NCBI GenBank assembly: GCA_963781065.1
Contig: CAWAET010000017.1
Coordinates: 62,001 to 126,000, forward strand
Reading direction: 5' to 3'
Length of the DNA stretch: 64,000 bases
Source: CALZJC01 sp963781065
GTDB lineage: Bacteria > Acidobacteriota > Thermoanaerobaculia > Multivoradales > JAHEKO01
Positions 44,634-54,835 of the stretch are shown here, piece after piece (the stretch's first letter is position 1; each line of letters begins with the position of its first letter). The position numbers and the translations under genes are program-made. The notes under the pieces were generated by a model, which was given only the letters and a program-made list of their open reading frames with translations, made no database searches and was not told the DNA's origin.

Positions 44634-46478
44634 ATGAGCCCGGAGAGCGTGGCATCCATCACAGCAATCTGCGACTCCTTTGGCAACGACCCGAGGCGGT
44701 TGCTGGACATCCTGCTCGGTGTCCAGGCCGAGCTCGGCCATCTCGACAACCAGGCGATCGATCGCGTCGCCGAGCAGGTGGGCGTCCCGCGGGTGCGGGT
44801 CGACGAGCTGGTCTCGTTCTACTCCTTCCTGCAGGCCGAGCCCCGGGGCAAGGTGGTCATCCGCCTGTGCGACGACGTCATCGATCGCCTGCGCGGCGCC
44901 GATCGGGTCGGCCAGGGCATCCAGGAGGAGCTCGGGATCGGTTTTGGCGAGACCACTCCGGACGGCCTGTTCAGCCTCGAGCACGCCTCCTGCATCGGCA
45001 TGACCGACCAGTCGCCGGCGGCGCTGGTCAACGACATCGTGGTGCCCAGCCTGGGGACCAGCAAGGCCCGGCGCGGCATCCAGGTGCTCAGGGAGAAAGG
45101 GGACTTCGACGAGCTGCAGCGGATCCTGATCCGCGACCACGGCGACGGCAACAACGCCCATCCGCTGGTGCGCTCGGCGGTGCGCAACAACCTGCGCCAG
45201 CCGGGCCCGGTGATCTTCGGCGAGTCCAAGCCGGGGGCGGCGCTGGACCGCGCCCTGGCGATGAGCCCCGCGGAAGTCATCCGCGAGCTCAAGACCGCGC
45301 GGCTGCGCGGCCGCGGCGGCGCCGGCTTTCCGACCGGGATGAAGTGGGAGTTCACCCGCGCCGCCGACAGCGACGAGCGTTACCTGATCTGCAACGCCGA
45401 CGAGGGCGAGCCCGGCACGTTCAAGGACCGGCTGATCCTCACCGAGCGGCCCGAAATGCTGTTCGAGGGCATGACGGTCGGCGGCTACGCGCTCGGCGCG
45501 CGCCACGGCATCCTCTATCTGCGCGGCGAGTACGCCTACCTGCGACCGTTCCTGGAACATCGTCTCGAGCAGCGGCGGGCATCCGGCCTGCTGGGGACCG
45601 GCATCCGCGGCCGGCCCGGCTTCGACTTCGACATCCGTATCCAGCTGGGCGCCGGCGCCTATATCTGCGGCGAAGAGACGGCGCTGATCGCCTCGCTCGA
45701 GGGCCGGCGGGGCGATCCCAAGACGCGGCCGCCGTTCCCGGCGCAGGAGGGCTACCTGGGCAAGCCGACGTCGGTCAACAACGTCGAGACGCTGTGCTGT
45801 GTGACGCGCATCTTGGAGATGGGCTCGGGCTGGTTCTCGTCGATGGGCACGCCGGCATCGACCGGCACCAAGCTGCTGTCGATCTCCGGCGACTGCAGCC
45901 GGCACGGCATCTACGAGGTACCGTTCGGCGTCTCCCTGCGCGAGGTGCTGGACCTCTGCTACGCCGACGAGCCCTTCGCCGTCCAGGTCGGCGGCCCCAG
46001 CGGCCAGATGGTCGGCGTCGACGCTTTCGACCGCAAGATCTGCTTCGACGACCTGGCCACCGGCGGCGCCCTGATGGTCCTCAGACAGGGCCGCGACGTG
46101 GTGGCCATCGCCGCCGAGCACATGCGGTTCTTCGCCCACGAGAGCTGCGGCTACTGCACGCCTTGCCGCGTGGGCAACGAGCTGCTGCTCGAACGGCTGC
46201 AGAAGATCCTCGACGGCAGGGGCGAGGCGGCGGACCTCGACTATCTCGAAGAGCTGGCGCGGACGGTCAAGGCAACCAGCCGCTGCGGTCTCGGCCAGAG
46301 CTCGCCGCACCCGGTCCTGTCGACGCTCGAGAGCTTCCGCGGCGAGTTCGAGAAGCGACTGATCACGCCAAGCGACGGCCGGCTGGCCGGCTTCGACATC
46401 GAGCGGGCGCTGGCGCCGGCCCGCGAGCTGGCCGGCCGCGCCACCGACCAACCGGAACCCGGGAGCCCAGAGTCATGA
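44634..46478 (+). CDS. hoxF: NAD-reducing hydrogenase diaphorase subunit HoxF
   Basis: A 614-residue protein. Residues 1-170 are NuoE-like and the rest NuoF-like. NADH/FMN motifs GRGGAGFPTGMKWEF and CNADEGEPGTFKDR are present, as is the [4Fe-4S] motif ESCGYCTPCRVG with a later Cys in RCGLGQ. Only two cysteines remain where NuoE has four (RLCDDVIDRL, HASCIGMTDQ), so the N-terminal [2Fe-2S] cluster is probably absent. With HoxU it forms the NAD(H)-reactive half of a group 3d bidirectional hydrogenase. ATG 44634 follows GGAGG; the overlapping stop/ATG with hoxU implies coupled translation. Confidence 0.93.
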   Translation: MSPESVASITAICDSFGNDPRRLLDILLGVQAELGHLDNQAIDRVAEQVGVPRVRVDELVSFYSFLQAEPRGKVVIRLCDDVIDRLRGADRVGQGIQEELGIGFGETTPDGLFSLEHASCIGMTDQSPAALVNDIVVPSLGTSKARRGIQVLREKGDFDELQRILIRDHGDGNNAHPLVRSAVRNNLRQPGPVIFGESKPGAALDRALAMSPAEVIRELKTARLRGRGGAGFPTGMKWEFTRAADSDERYLICNADEGEPGTFKDRLILTERPEMLFEGMTVGGYALGARHGILYLRGEYAYLRPFLEHRLEQRRASGLLGTGIRGRPGFDFDIRIQLGAGAYICGEETALIASLEGRRGDPKTRPPFPAQEGYLGKPTSVNNVETLCCVTRILEMGSGWFSSMGTPASTGTKLLSISGDCSRHGIYEVPFGVSLREVLDLCYADEPFAVQVGGPSGQMVGVDAFDRKICFDDLATGGALMVLRQGRDVVAIAAEHMRFFAHESCGYCTPCRVGNELLLERLQKILDGRGEAADLDYLEELARTVKATSRCGLGQSSPHPVLSTLESFRGEFEKRLITPSDGRLAGFDIERALAPARELAGRATDQPEPGSPES

Positions 46479-47191
46479 GCGAGCGCAAGATCGCCCTCAC
46501 CATCGACGGCCGGCGGATCGAGGCCCTCGCCGGCCAGACCATTCTGGAGGCGGCGCAGGCTGCCGGCGTCTACATCCCGCGCCTGTGCTGGATGGAGGGG
46601 CTGACCCCGGCCGGCGCCTGCCGCGTCTGCACCGTGCGGGTCAACGGCCGGACGCAGTCCGCCTGCACCCAGCCCGCGGCGCCCGGCATGATCGTCGAGA
46701 ACGACAGCGAGGAGCTCCGGGGCCTGCGCCGCGACTTGATCGACATGCTCTTCATCGAGGGCAACCACTTCTGCATGTTCTGCGAGAAGAGCGGCGCCTG
46801 CGAGCTGCAGGCGCTCGCCTACCGGTTCGGCATCGCGGCGCCCAAGTACCCGTTCCGGTTCCCGCAGCGCGAGATCGACGCCAGCCACCCGGACATCCTG
46901 ATCGACCGCAATCGGTGCATCCTGTGCAGCCGCTGCGTACGCGCCTCGGAGGAGCTCGACGGCAAGAGCGTTTTCGGCGTCGTCGGCCGCGGCATCGAGC
47001 GGCGGATCGCGGTCAACGCCGCCGCCGGTCTCGGCGACACCGACGCCGCCGCCAGCGACCGGGCGATCGACGCCTGCCCGACAGGGACGCTGCTGCGAAA
47101 GCGGGGCGGCTACACCGTGCCGGTGGGGCAACGCCAGTACGATCACCGACCGATCGGCTCCGAGATCGAGCGACCGGCGACGGCAGACTGA
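46475..47191 (+). CDS. hoxU: NAD-reducing hydrogenase diaphorase subunit HoxU
   Basis: A 238-residue NuoG-N-terminal-like iron-sulphur protein. It has a [2Fe-2S] site (LCWMEGLTPAGACRVCTV plus SACTQP), a His-Cys3 [4Fe-4S] motif (HFCMFCEKSGACELQ) and a ferredoxin-like motif (RCILCSRCVRA, with the fourth Cys in DACPTG). It carries electrons between HoxF and HoxY. The ATG overlaps the hoxF TGA. Confidence 0.93.
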   Translation: MSERKIALTIDGRRIEALAGQTILEAAQAAGVYIPRLCWMEGLTPAGACRVCTVRVNGRTQSACTQPAAPGMIVENDSEELRGLRRDLIDMLFIEGNHFCMFCEKSGACELQALAYRFGIAAPKYPFRFPQREIDASHPDILIDRNRCILCSRCVRASEELDGKSVFGVVGRGIERRIAVNAAAGLGDTDAAASDRAIDACPTGTLLRKRGGYTVPVGQRQYDHRPIGSEIERPATAD

Positions 47192-47202
47192 AGGGCGAGA
47201 TC

Positions 47203-47748
47203 ATGGCCAAGGCAAAAGTCGCGACGACCTCCCTGTGTGGCTGCTTTGGCTGCCACATGTCGCTGCTCGACATCGACGAGAGGATCCTGGAGCTGGTCGA
47301 GCTGGTCGACTTCGACCGCTCGCCGATCAACGACATCAAGTCGATCCGCGGTCCGGTCGACATCGGCCTCATCGAGGGCGGCTGCGCCAACGAGGAGAAC
47401 GTCCGGGTGCTCGAGGAGTTCCGCCGTCACTGCAAGGTGCTGATCTCGGTCGGCGACTGCGCGATCAACGGCGGCGTGCCGGCGCTGCGCAACATGGTGC
47501 CGCTCGAGGAGTGCTTGGACGAGGCCTTCGTCGACGGCCCGTCGGTGGTCAACCCCGGCGGCAAGGTGCCAAACGACTCAGAGATCCCGTTGCTGCTCGA
47601 CCGGGTCTACCCGGCTCACGAGGTGGTCCGGATCGACTATCACCTGCCCGGTTGCCCGCCCTCGGCCGACACCCTGTGGGCGGCGCTGACGGCCCTGCTG
47701 ACCGAGAAGCCGGTCGAACTGCCCTACGAGCTGGTCAAGTACGACTAG
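47203..47748 (+). CDS. hoxY: NAD-reducing hydrogenase small subunit HoxY
   Basis: A 181-residue [NiFe] hydrogenase small subunit of the short, cytosolic group 3 type. Proximal-cluster ligands are visible in SLCGCFGCHMSLLD, VGDCAINGG and LPGCPPSAD. There is no Tat signal, in line with a soluble enzyme. It pairs with HoxH. It begins 11 nt after hoxU with AGGGCGAG upstream. Confidence 0.93.
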   Translation: MAKAKVATTSLCGCFGCHMSLLDIDERILELVELVDFDRSPINDIKSIRGPVDIGLIEGGCANEENVRVLEEFRRHCKVLISVGDCAINGGVPALRNMVPLEECLDEAFVDGPSVVNPGGKVPNDSEIPLLLDRVYPAHEVVRIDYHLPGCPPSADTLWAALTALLTEKPVELPYELVKYD

Positions 47749-47757
47749 GAGAGCGCG

Positions 47758-49200
47758 ATGCCTGAAGCCACCCGCAGAATCGTGATCGAGCCCCTGAGCC
47801 GGGTCGAGGGACACGGCAAGGTGTCGATCCTGCTGGACGAGCAGAACCGCGTCACCCGGGCGCGGCTGCACATCGTCGAGTTTCGCGGCTTCGAGCGGTT
47901 CATCCAGGGCCGGCCGTTCTGGGAGCTGCCGGTGCTGGTGCAGCGCCTGTGCGGTATCTGCCCGGTGAGCCACCACCTCTGCGCCGCCAAGGCGGTCGAC
48001 GGCCTGATCGGCGTCGACCGGCTGACGCCCACGGGCGAGAAGATGCGCCGCCTGATGCACTACGGCCAGATCTTCCAGTCCCACGCGCTGCACTTCTTCC
48101 ACCTCGCCTCGCCCGACCTGCTCTTCGGGTTCGACGCCCCGGTGGAGCAGCGCAACGTCGTCGGGGTCATCGCCGCCCACCCCGAACTGGCGATGCAGGG
48201 CGTCAAGATGCGCAAGTTCGGCCAGGAGATCATCAAGGCGACCTCCGGCAAGAAGGTGCACGGCACCGGCGCCATCCCCGGCGGCATCAACAAGAACCTA
48301 ACCCTCGCCGAGCGCGACGCGCTGCTCGCCGAGATGGACCAGATGCTGGCGTGGAGCCTCGAGTCGGTGGATCTCGCCCGTGGCTATACCCTCGAGAACC
48401 TCGAGAAGGTCTCCGGGTTCGGCGCCTTCGACTCCAACCACCTCTCCATCGTCCGCGCCGACGGCGCCATGGACCTCTACGACGGCCGGCTGCGCGCCGT
48501 CGCCGCCGACGGCGCCACGATCCTCGACGGTGTCGACCCGCTCGACTATCTCGACGAGATCGGCGAGGAGGTCCGCCCCTGGTCGTACATGAAGTTCCCG
48601 TTCCTCAAGCGTCTCGGCCCCGAGACCGGCTGGTTCCGGGTCGGCCCCCTGGCCAGGATCAACACCTGCGACCGCATCGACACTCCCGAGGCCGAGGCGG
48701 CGCGGCAGGAGTTCCTCGGCCTGTCCGGTGGCAAGCCCAGCAACGTCACCATGGCCTACCACTGGACGCGGATGATCGAGCTGCTGCACGCGGCCGAGAA
48801 GATCCGCCTGCTGCTCGACGACCCCGACCTCCAGGGCGACGACCTGGTGGCCCCGCCGGGCGAGCGGCGCGGCGAGTTCGTCGCCATGCTCGAAGCGCCG
48901 CGCGGCACCCTCACCCATCACTACCGGGTGGACGAGAACGACCAGGTGACGATGGCCAACCTGATCGTCTCGACCACCTGCAACAACGAGGCGATGAACC
49001 GGACGGTGGCCGGGATCGCGGCCAGCGAGCTCTCCGGCGCCCCCGAGATCACCGAGGGGCTGCTCAACAACATCGAGGTCGGGGTCCGGGCCTACGATCC
49101 GTGCCTCTCGTGCGCCACCCATGCCCTCGGCCAGATGCCGCTCGAGGTGACGCTGGTCGACGCCGGCGGCGAGGTCGTCGACCGGCGGGCGAGGCCGTGA
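47758..49200 (+). CDS. hoxH: NAD-reducing hydrogenase large subunit HoxH
   Basis: A 480-residue [NiFe] catalytic subunit. The N-terminal motif is RLCGICPVSHHLCAAKAVD (RxCGxCxxxH) and the C-terminal motif is YDPCLSCATHALGQ (DPCxxC). About 25 residues follow the DPCxxCxxH motif, the usual peptide removed by the maturation protease after nickel insertion; the protease gene is the next one. It activates or evolves H2. The group 3d assignment follows from its partners HoxFUY. No hyp maturation genes are in this window. Confidence 0.94.
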   Translation: MPEATRRIVIEPLSRVEGHGKVSILLDEQNRVTRARLHIVEFRGFERFIQGRPFWELPVLVQRLCGICPVSHHLCAAKAVDGLIGVDRLTPTGEKMRRLMHYGQIFQSHALHFFHLASPDLLFGFDAPVEQRNVVGVIAAHPELAMQGVKMRKFGQEIIKATSGKKVHGTGAIPGGINKNLTLAERDALLAEMDQMLAWSLESVDLARGYTLENLEKVSGFGAFDSNHLSIVRADGAMDLYDGRLRAVAADGATILDGVDPLDYLDEIGEEVRPWSYMKFPFLKRLGPETGWFRVGPLARINTCDRIDTPEAEAARQEFLGLSGGKPSNVTMAYHWTRMIELLHAAEKIRLLLDDPDLQGDDLVAPPGERRGEFVAMLEAPRGTLTHHYRVDENDQVTMANLIVSTTCNNEAMNRTVAGIAASELSGAPEITEGLLNNIEVGVRAYDPCLSCATHALGQMPLEVTLVDAGGEVVDRRARP

Positions 49201-49718
49201 TGGCGAGAACGCTGGTTCTGGGCTGGGGCAACGCGGGTCGCGGCGACGACGGCCTCGGGCCGGCGCTGGCCGAGCTGCTCGGCCGAGGGGCGCCGCCGGA
49301 AGTCGACGTGGCCTCCAACTACCAGCTGCAGGTCGAGGACGCCGCCGACTGCGCCAGCCACGAGCGAGTGCTCTTCGTCGACGCCGACCGCGCGGGCCCC
49401 GAGCCGTTCTCCTGCCGCCGCCTGGCGCCCGCCGCCGCGGAGCTCAGCTTCAGCTCGCACAGCGTCTCGCCCGGCGGGCTGCTGGCGCTGACCCGGATGC
49501 TCTTCGGCCGGGAGCCCGAAGCCTGGCTGGTGGGCGTGCGCGGCTACCAGTTCGACAGCTTTCACGAGGGGCTGAGCCGGCGGGCGCGGGCCAACCTGGC
49601 GGCTGCCGCCGACTACCTCGGCGACGCCCTGCATGGCGCAGGGCTGTGCGAGGTGCCCACCTCGCCGGGGGCGGCTGCTCCCGGCGGCTCGCCAACCGAT
49701 CGGGAGGCTGCTCCATGA
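49200..49718 (+). CDS. hoxW: hydrogenase maturation protease (HoxW/HyaD family)
   Basis: A 172-residue endopeptidase: LVLGWGNAGRGDDGLGPALAELL (the GN..R.DDG.G motif with a nickel-sensing acidic residue), LFVDADRAG and a conserved His in SSHSVSPGGLLAL. It removes the C-terminal tail of HoxH. The ATG overlaps the hoxH TGA by one base, placing it firmly in the operon. The C-terminal 25 residues (Ala/Gly/Pro-rich) look disordered. Confidence 0.88.
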   Translation: MARTLVLGWGNAGRGDDGLGPALAELLGRGAPPEVDVASNYQLQVEDAADCASHERVLFVDADRAGPEPFSCRRLAPAAAELSFSSHSVSPGGLLALTRMLFGREPEAWLVGVRGYQFDSFHEGLSRRARANLAAAADYLGDALHGAGLCEVPTSPGAAAPGGSPTDREAAP

Positions 49719-50104
49719 GCCAGCAGAAACACCGCATCCTGTGCGTCGACGACGACCCGGACTTCCTGTCGTATCTCGAGACCGTGCTCGAGGCCGAGGG
49801 CTTCGAGGTCGCCGGCGCCGCCAGCGCCGAGGAGGGCCTGCGGGCCTACCGGCGGGCCGAGCCCGACCTGATCATCCTCGACCTGATGATGGAGGAGGTG
49901 GACGCCGGCACCCGCTTCGTCAAGGAGCTCAAGCTGCTGGGCAGCGACGTGCCGATCTTCCTGCTCAGCTCGGTCGGCGACAACCTCAGCATCACGACCG
50001 ACTCGACGGCGCTGGGCCTGGCGGGCGTCTTCCAGAAGCCGATCGACCGGAAGCACTTCCTCAACGTGCTGCGCGCCGCCCTGCCCGAGTCGCAGCCCGC
50101 CTAG
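49715..50104 (+). CDS. single-domain response regulator at the end of the hydrogenase operon
   Basis: A 129-residue receiver: RILCVDDDPDFLSYLETVL, phosphoacceptor in LIILDLMMEEVDAG, FLLSSVGDN and GVFQKPIDRKHFL with the conserved Lys. It has no DNA-binding output. Its ATG overlaps the hoxW stop (ATGA), so it is translated with the hydrogenase genes. A histidine kinase gene converges on it, with the stops overlapping. Such receivers are seen at the ends of some hydrogenase operons; their target is not known to me. Confidence 0.88.
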   Translation: MSQQKHRILCVDDDPDFLSYLETVLEAEGFEVAGAASAEEGLRAYRRAEPDLIILDLMMEEVDAGTRFVKELKLLGSDVPIFLLSSVGDNLSITTDSTALGLAGVFQKPIDRKHFLNVLRAALPESQPA

Positions 50105-51552
50105 GCTGGTCCTTCTTTCGGCGGCCCCATGGCGAGCGGCTCCGTGGCGGGCGCCCCCGGCTCCACCGGCAGCCGGACCGTGACGGTGGTCCCTTCGCCC
50201 TCGAGGCTGGTCAGCTCGAGGGTGCCCTCGTGCCGATCGACCGTCTGCTGGACCAGCACCAGACCGAGACCGGTGCCCTCGGCGGTCATCTCGCGCGCGT
50301 TGCTGGCGCGGTAGAACTCGTGGAAGAGCCGGTCGCGCTCGGCCGCCGGAATGCCGATGCCGCTGTCGCGCACGGTGAGCCGCACCCAGCCCGGCTCGGC
50401 GCGTTCGAACCGGACCGAGACCTCGCCGCCGGCGGGGGTGTACTTGATCGCGTTGGAGACCAGGTTCTCCATCAGCTGCTCGAGCAGGCCGACGCCGCTG
50501 GGCACCGGGGGCAGGCCGTCGTCGAGGGAGACCCGCAGCTCGATCCCACGCGTCTCGGCCTCGCCGCGAAACGTCTCTTCGGCCTGTCGCGCCAGCTTGC
50601 CCAGGTCGACGTCCACGTCCTCGATCTGGCGGCTGCGGTCGCGGGTGCGGGCGATGGCCAGCAGCTTGCCGATGGTCTCGTTGAGCGAGCGCAGCCGGTG
50701 GTCGAGCTTGGCCAGCTTGTCGCGCTGGGGCTCCGCCAACTCGCCGACATAGCCTCCCAGAAGCAGATCGACGATGCCCAGCCCGGCGGCCAGCGGAGCG
50801 CGCAGATTGTGCGCCACCTCGAGGGTGAACGAGGCGCGCTCCTGCATCAACTCCTCGATCGCGTCGTGCGACCGTGCGAGGTCCGAGGTCGCCTCGGCCA
50901 GGTCGCCGACCCGCTGGTGCAGGCGCGCCGAGAGCCGGCCGATCATGTCGGCGGTGATGAACAGGGTGGCGGTGAGAAAGACCAGGATCAGGACCGCCTG
51001 CGCGGGCCGGTCGGCGTGGCCCAGGACGACGCCGCGGAAGGCGATCGGATGGTCCGGCAGCCAACCGCCGAGCTCGCCCAGGAACATCAGCCACAGGCCG
51101 CCGCTCGCCACCCCGGCGAGGGCGTAGGCGGTCCTGGCGGTGAACTGGATCGCGGCGATGACGACGTGGAAGAGCAGGAAGATGGCCAGCGGGCTCGAGG
51201 GGCCGCCGGTGAAGTAGATGAGCAGGAACATCGCCGCGTAATCCGCCGCCACCTCGGTGGTGGTGAAGATCCGGTCGAGGCGCGGATCGGCATCGAGCCG
51301 ATCCCGGTAGCGGCCGAGGAGGATGGCCAGCAGGCCGTTGTAGACCGGACTGGCCAGGGCGATGGCCAGGATCGGCCCGACCGCGAAGCTGAAGCCGAGC
51401 AAATGCCCGGCCGCCATGCCGGCGATCATCAGCGGCGCCACCGCCCAGCGCAGCCGGATCTGCCAGAAGCCGTGGCGGCCCCACAGCAGGGGCAGTCCGC
51501 TTCGCCCCGCCTTGAGATCGGGTTTGAGACGGCGTCGGCCTGGAAACGACAT
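50101..51552 (-). CDS. membrane sensor histidine kinase
   Basis: A 483-residue kinase. The N-terminal half has six or so hydrophobic segments (for example AVAPLMIAGMAAGHLLGFSF and AVLILVFLTATLFITADMI). HisKA follows with phosphoacceptor His in FTLEVAHNLRAPLAAG, then HATPase with N box LMENLVSNAIKYTP, G1 DSGIGIP and G2 GTGLGLVLVQQ. There is no recognisable extracytoplasmic ligand domain, so it may sense through its membrane segments. It is convergent with the hydrogenase-linked response regulator (stop codons overlap by 4 nt) and is its most likely partner, by position only. Confidence 0.88.
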   Translation of the reverse strand: MSFPGRRRLKPDLKAGRSGLPLLWGRHGFWQIRLRWAVAPLMIAGMAAGHLLGFSFAVGPILAIALASPVYNGLLAILLGRYRDRLDADPRLDRIFTTTEVAADYAAMFLLIYFTGGPSSPLAIFLLFHVVIAAIQFTARTAYALAGVASGGLWLMFLGELGGWLPDHPIAFRGVVLGHADRPAQAVLILVFLTATLFITADMIGRLSARLHQRVGDLAEATSDLARSHDAIEELMQERASFTLEVAHNLRAPLAAGLGIVDLLLGGYVGELAEPQRDKLAKLDHRLRSLNETIGKLLAIARTRDRSRQIEDVDVDLGKLARQAEETFRGEAETRGIELRVSLDDGLPPVPSGVGLLEQLMENLVSNAIKYTPAGGEVSVRFERAEPGWVRLTVRDSGIGIPAAERDRLFHEFYRASNAREMTAEGTGLGLVLVQQTVDRHEGTLELTSLEGEGTTVTVRLPVEPGAPATEPLAMGPPKEGPA

Positions 51553-51694
51553 CACTCCATCCTACGGTGCCCTACCCGCCGATTGTCCCTCCCAGGCTGG
51601 GAGAACTCACCACCCGATGGGATAGCAGGGCGAGATCTCGAACGGGCTGCGCTTCGTCTTCGGCTCGCGCTAGCCTACCGACAAGGAGAAGACC

Positions 51695-52753
51695 ATGACG
51701 ACGATCGATCCCCAAGCCCCCGTGCTGGTCACCGGCGCGACCGGCTATGTCGCCGGGCGGCTGGTCGAGAGGCTGCTGCAAGAGGGCCACACCGTGCACG
51801 CCGCGGTGCGGGACCCCGAGAATCAGAAGAAGCTCCAGTATCTGAGCGGGCTGGCCGAGACCCTGCCCGGGGCCATCCGCTACTTCAAGAGCGACCTCCT
51901 GGTGCCGGGCTCCTACGCGGAGGCCATGGCCGGCTGCGAGCTGGTCTTCCACACGGCCTCGCCGTTCACGGTCAACGTTCGGGACCCGCTCAAGCAGCTC
52001 ATCGAACCGGCGAAGCTCGGCACCCGCAACGTGCTCGAGCAGGCCAACCAGACGCCCGCGGTCCAACGGGTCGTGGTGACCTCGAGCTGCGCCGCCATCT
52101 ACGGCGACAACGCCGATCTCGAGCGGACCCCCGAAGGCGTCTTCACCGAAGAGATCTGGAACACCAGCTCGTCGGTAGAGCACCAGCCCTACTCCTACTC
52201 CAAGACCCTGGCCGAGCGCGAGGCCTGGGAGATCCACCGCCGGCAGGATCGCTGGGACCTGGTCACGATCAACCCCTCGCTGGTGATGGGACCCGGCATC
52301 GACCCGCACGGCACCTCGGAGAGCTTCGCCATCATGAAGCAGTACGGCGACGGCACGCTCAAGGCGGGGGTGCCCCGCTGGGGGATGGGCATCGTCGACG
52401 TGCGGGACGTGGCGGAGGCCCACTACCGCGCCGGCTTCACGCCCGCCGCGACGGGCCGCTACATCGTCTCCGGCCACAACGCGGACCTCGCGGACCTGGC
52501 CATCCCGCTGCGCGAGCACTTTGGCGCCGCCTACCCCCTTCCCCCACGCACCCTGCCGAAGTGGCTGCTCTGGCTGGTCGGGCCCCTGGCCAACAAACTC
52601 ATGACCCGCAAGGCCATCCGCCTCAACGCCGGCCTCCCCTTCAGGGGCGACAACGGCAAGAGCGTGCGCGAGCTCGGCATGAGCTATCGCCCGCTCGAGC
52701 GGACCGTGGTCGAGTTCTTCCAGCAACTGGTGGATGGCGGGGCTTTCGAGTAG
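51695..52753 (+). CDS. NAD(P)-dependent epimerase/dihydroflavonol-4-reductase-like SDR
   Basis: A 352-residue extended SDR: VLVTGATGYVAGRLVERLL (Rossmann TGATGYV), HTASPF, VVTSSCAAIYG and the catalytic YSYSKTLAE (Tyr-x3-Lys). It then has INPSLVMGPG, VDVRDVAEAHYRAG and a C-terminal SYRPLERTVVEFF. It resembles dihydroflavonol reductase/cinnamoyl-CoA reductase-like enzymes that reduce aldehydes or ketones. The substrate is unknown. ATG 51695 follows AAGGAGAAG. It is a single gene, with no operon partners. Confidence 0.88.
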   Translation: MTTIDPQAPVLVTGATGYVAGRLVERLLQEGHTVHAAVRDPENQKKLQYLSGLAETLPGAIRYFKSDLLVPGSYAEAMAGCELVFHTASPFTVNVRDPLKQLIEPAKLGTRNVLEQANQTPAVQRVVVTSSCAAIYGDNADLERTPEGVFTEEIWNTSSSVEHQPYSYSKTLAEREAWEIHRRQDRWDLVTINPSLVMGPGIDPHGTSESFAIMKQYGDGTLKAGVPRWGMGIVDVRDVAEAHYRAGFTPAATGRYIVSGHNADLADLAIPLREHFGAAYPLPPRTLPKWLLWLVGPLANKLMTRKAIRLNAGLPFRGDNGKSVRELGMSYRPLERTVVEFFQQLVDGGAFE

Positions 52754-52845
52754 CGAGCCATCTCCCCGCCCGGCCGGGTGGTGACGGCAAGCCGGCCGGG
52801 CACGTAGCCTCGCACCTGCCTCGAGACAGCATTCCCGCGCGAAGG

Positions 52846-52894
52846 CCGGGGCTCGAACGCCCCGGGTCCGGAGAAAGCCTCTGGACCGCGGGGC
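52846..52894 (+). promoter_or_regulatory. two mutually exclusive hairpins upstream of pckG
   Basis: CCGGGGC (52846-52852) pairs perfectly with GCCCCGG (52859-52865) around a TCGAAC loop. The same GCCCCGG can instead start a longer stem of about 15 bp with one bulge: 52859-52873 with 52879-52894, loop AAAGC. The two structures cannot form together. There is no T-run, so a classical terminator is not supported. In such GC-rich DNA, chance pairing is common. Confidence 0.35.
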
Positions 52895-52973
52895 TGCTGA
52901 AGGGCTCGAGGTTTCGGATACGGTACGGCTACCCTGGGAGGCTAGAACGGCCTCCAGACGGACGGAGGACACC

Positions 52974-54774
<1,801 letters not shown>

Positions 54775-54835
54775 CCGGCGCGCTCAACGGATGCAGCCCG
54801 CCGGGGCGCTCGAGCAGGACCGGCTAGACGGGAGC

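Noticed and set aside
52840..52870. tRNA T-arm-like sequence GGGGCTCGAACGCCCC
   Set aside because: It resembles a T-arm, but no D-arm, anticodon stem or matching acceptor strand can be assembled around it. It is better explained as a local hairpin.
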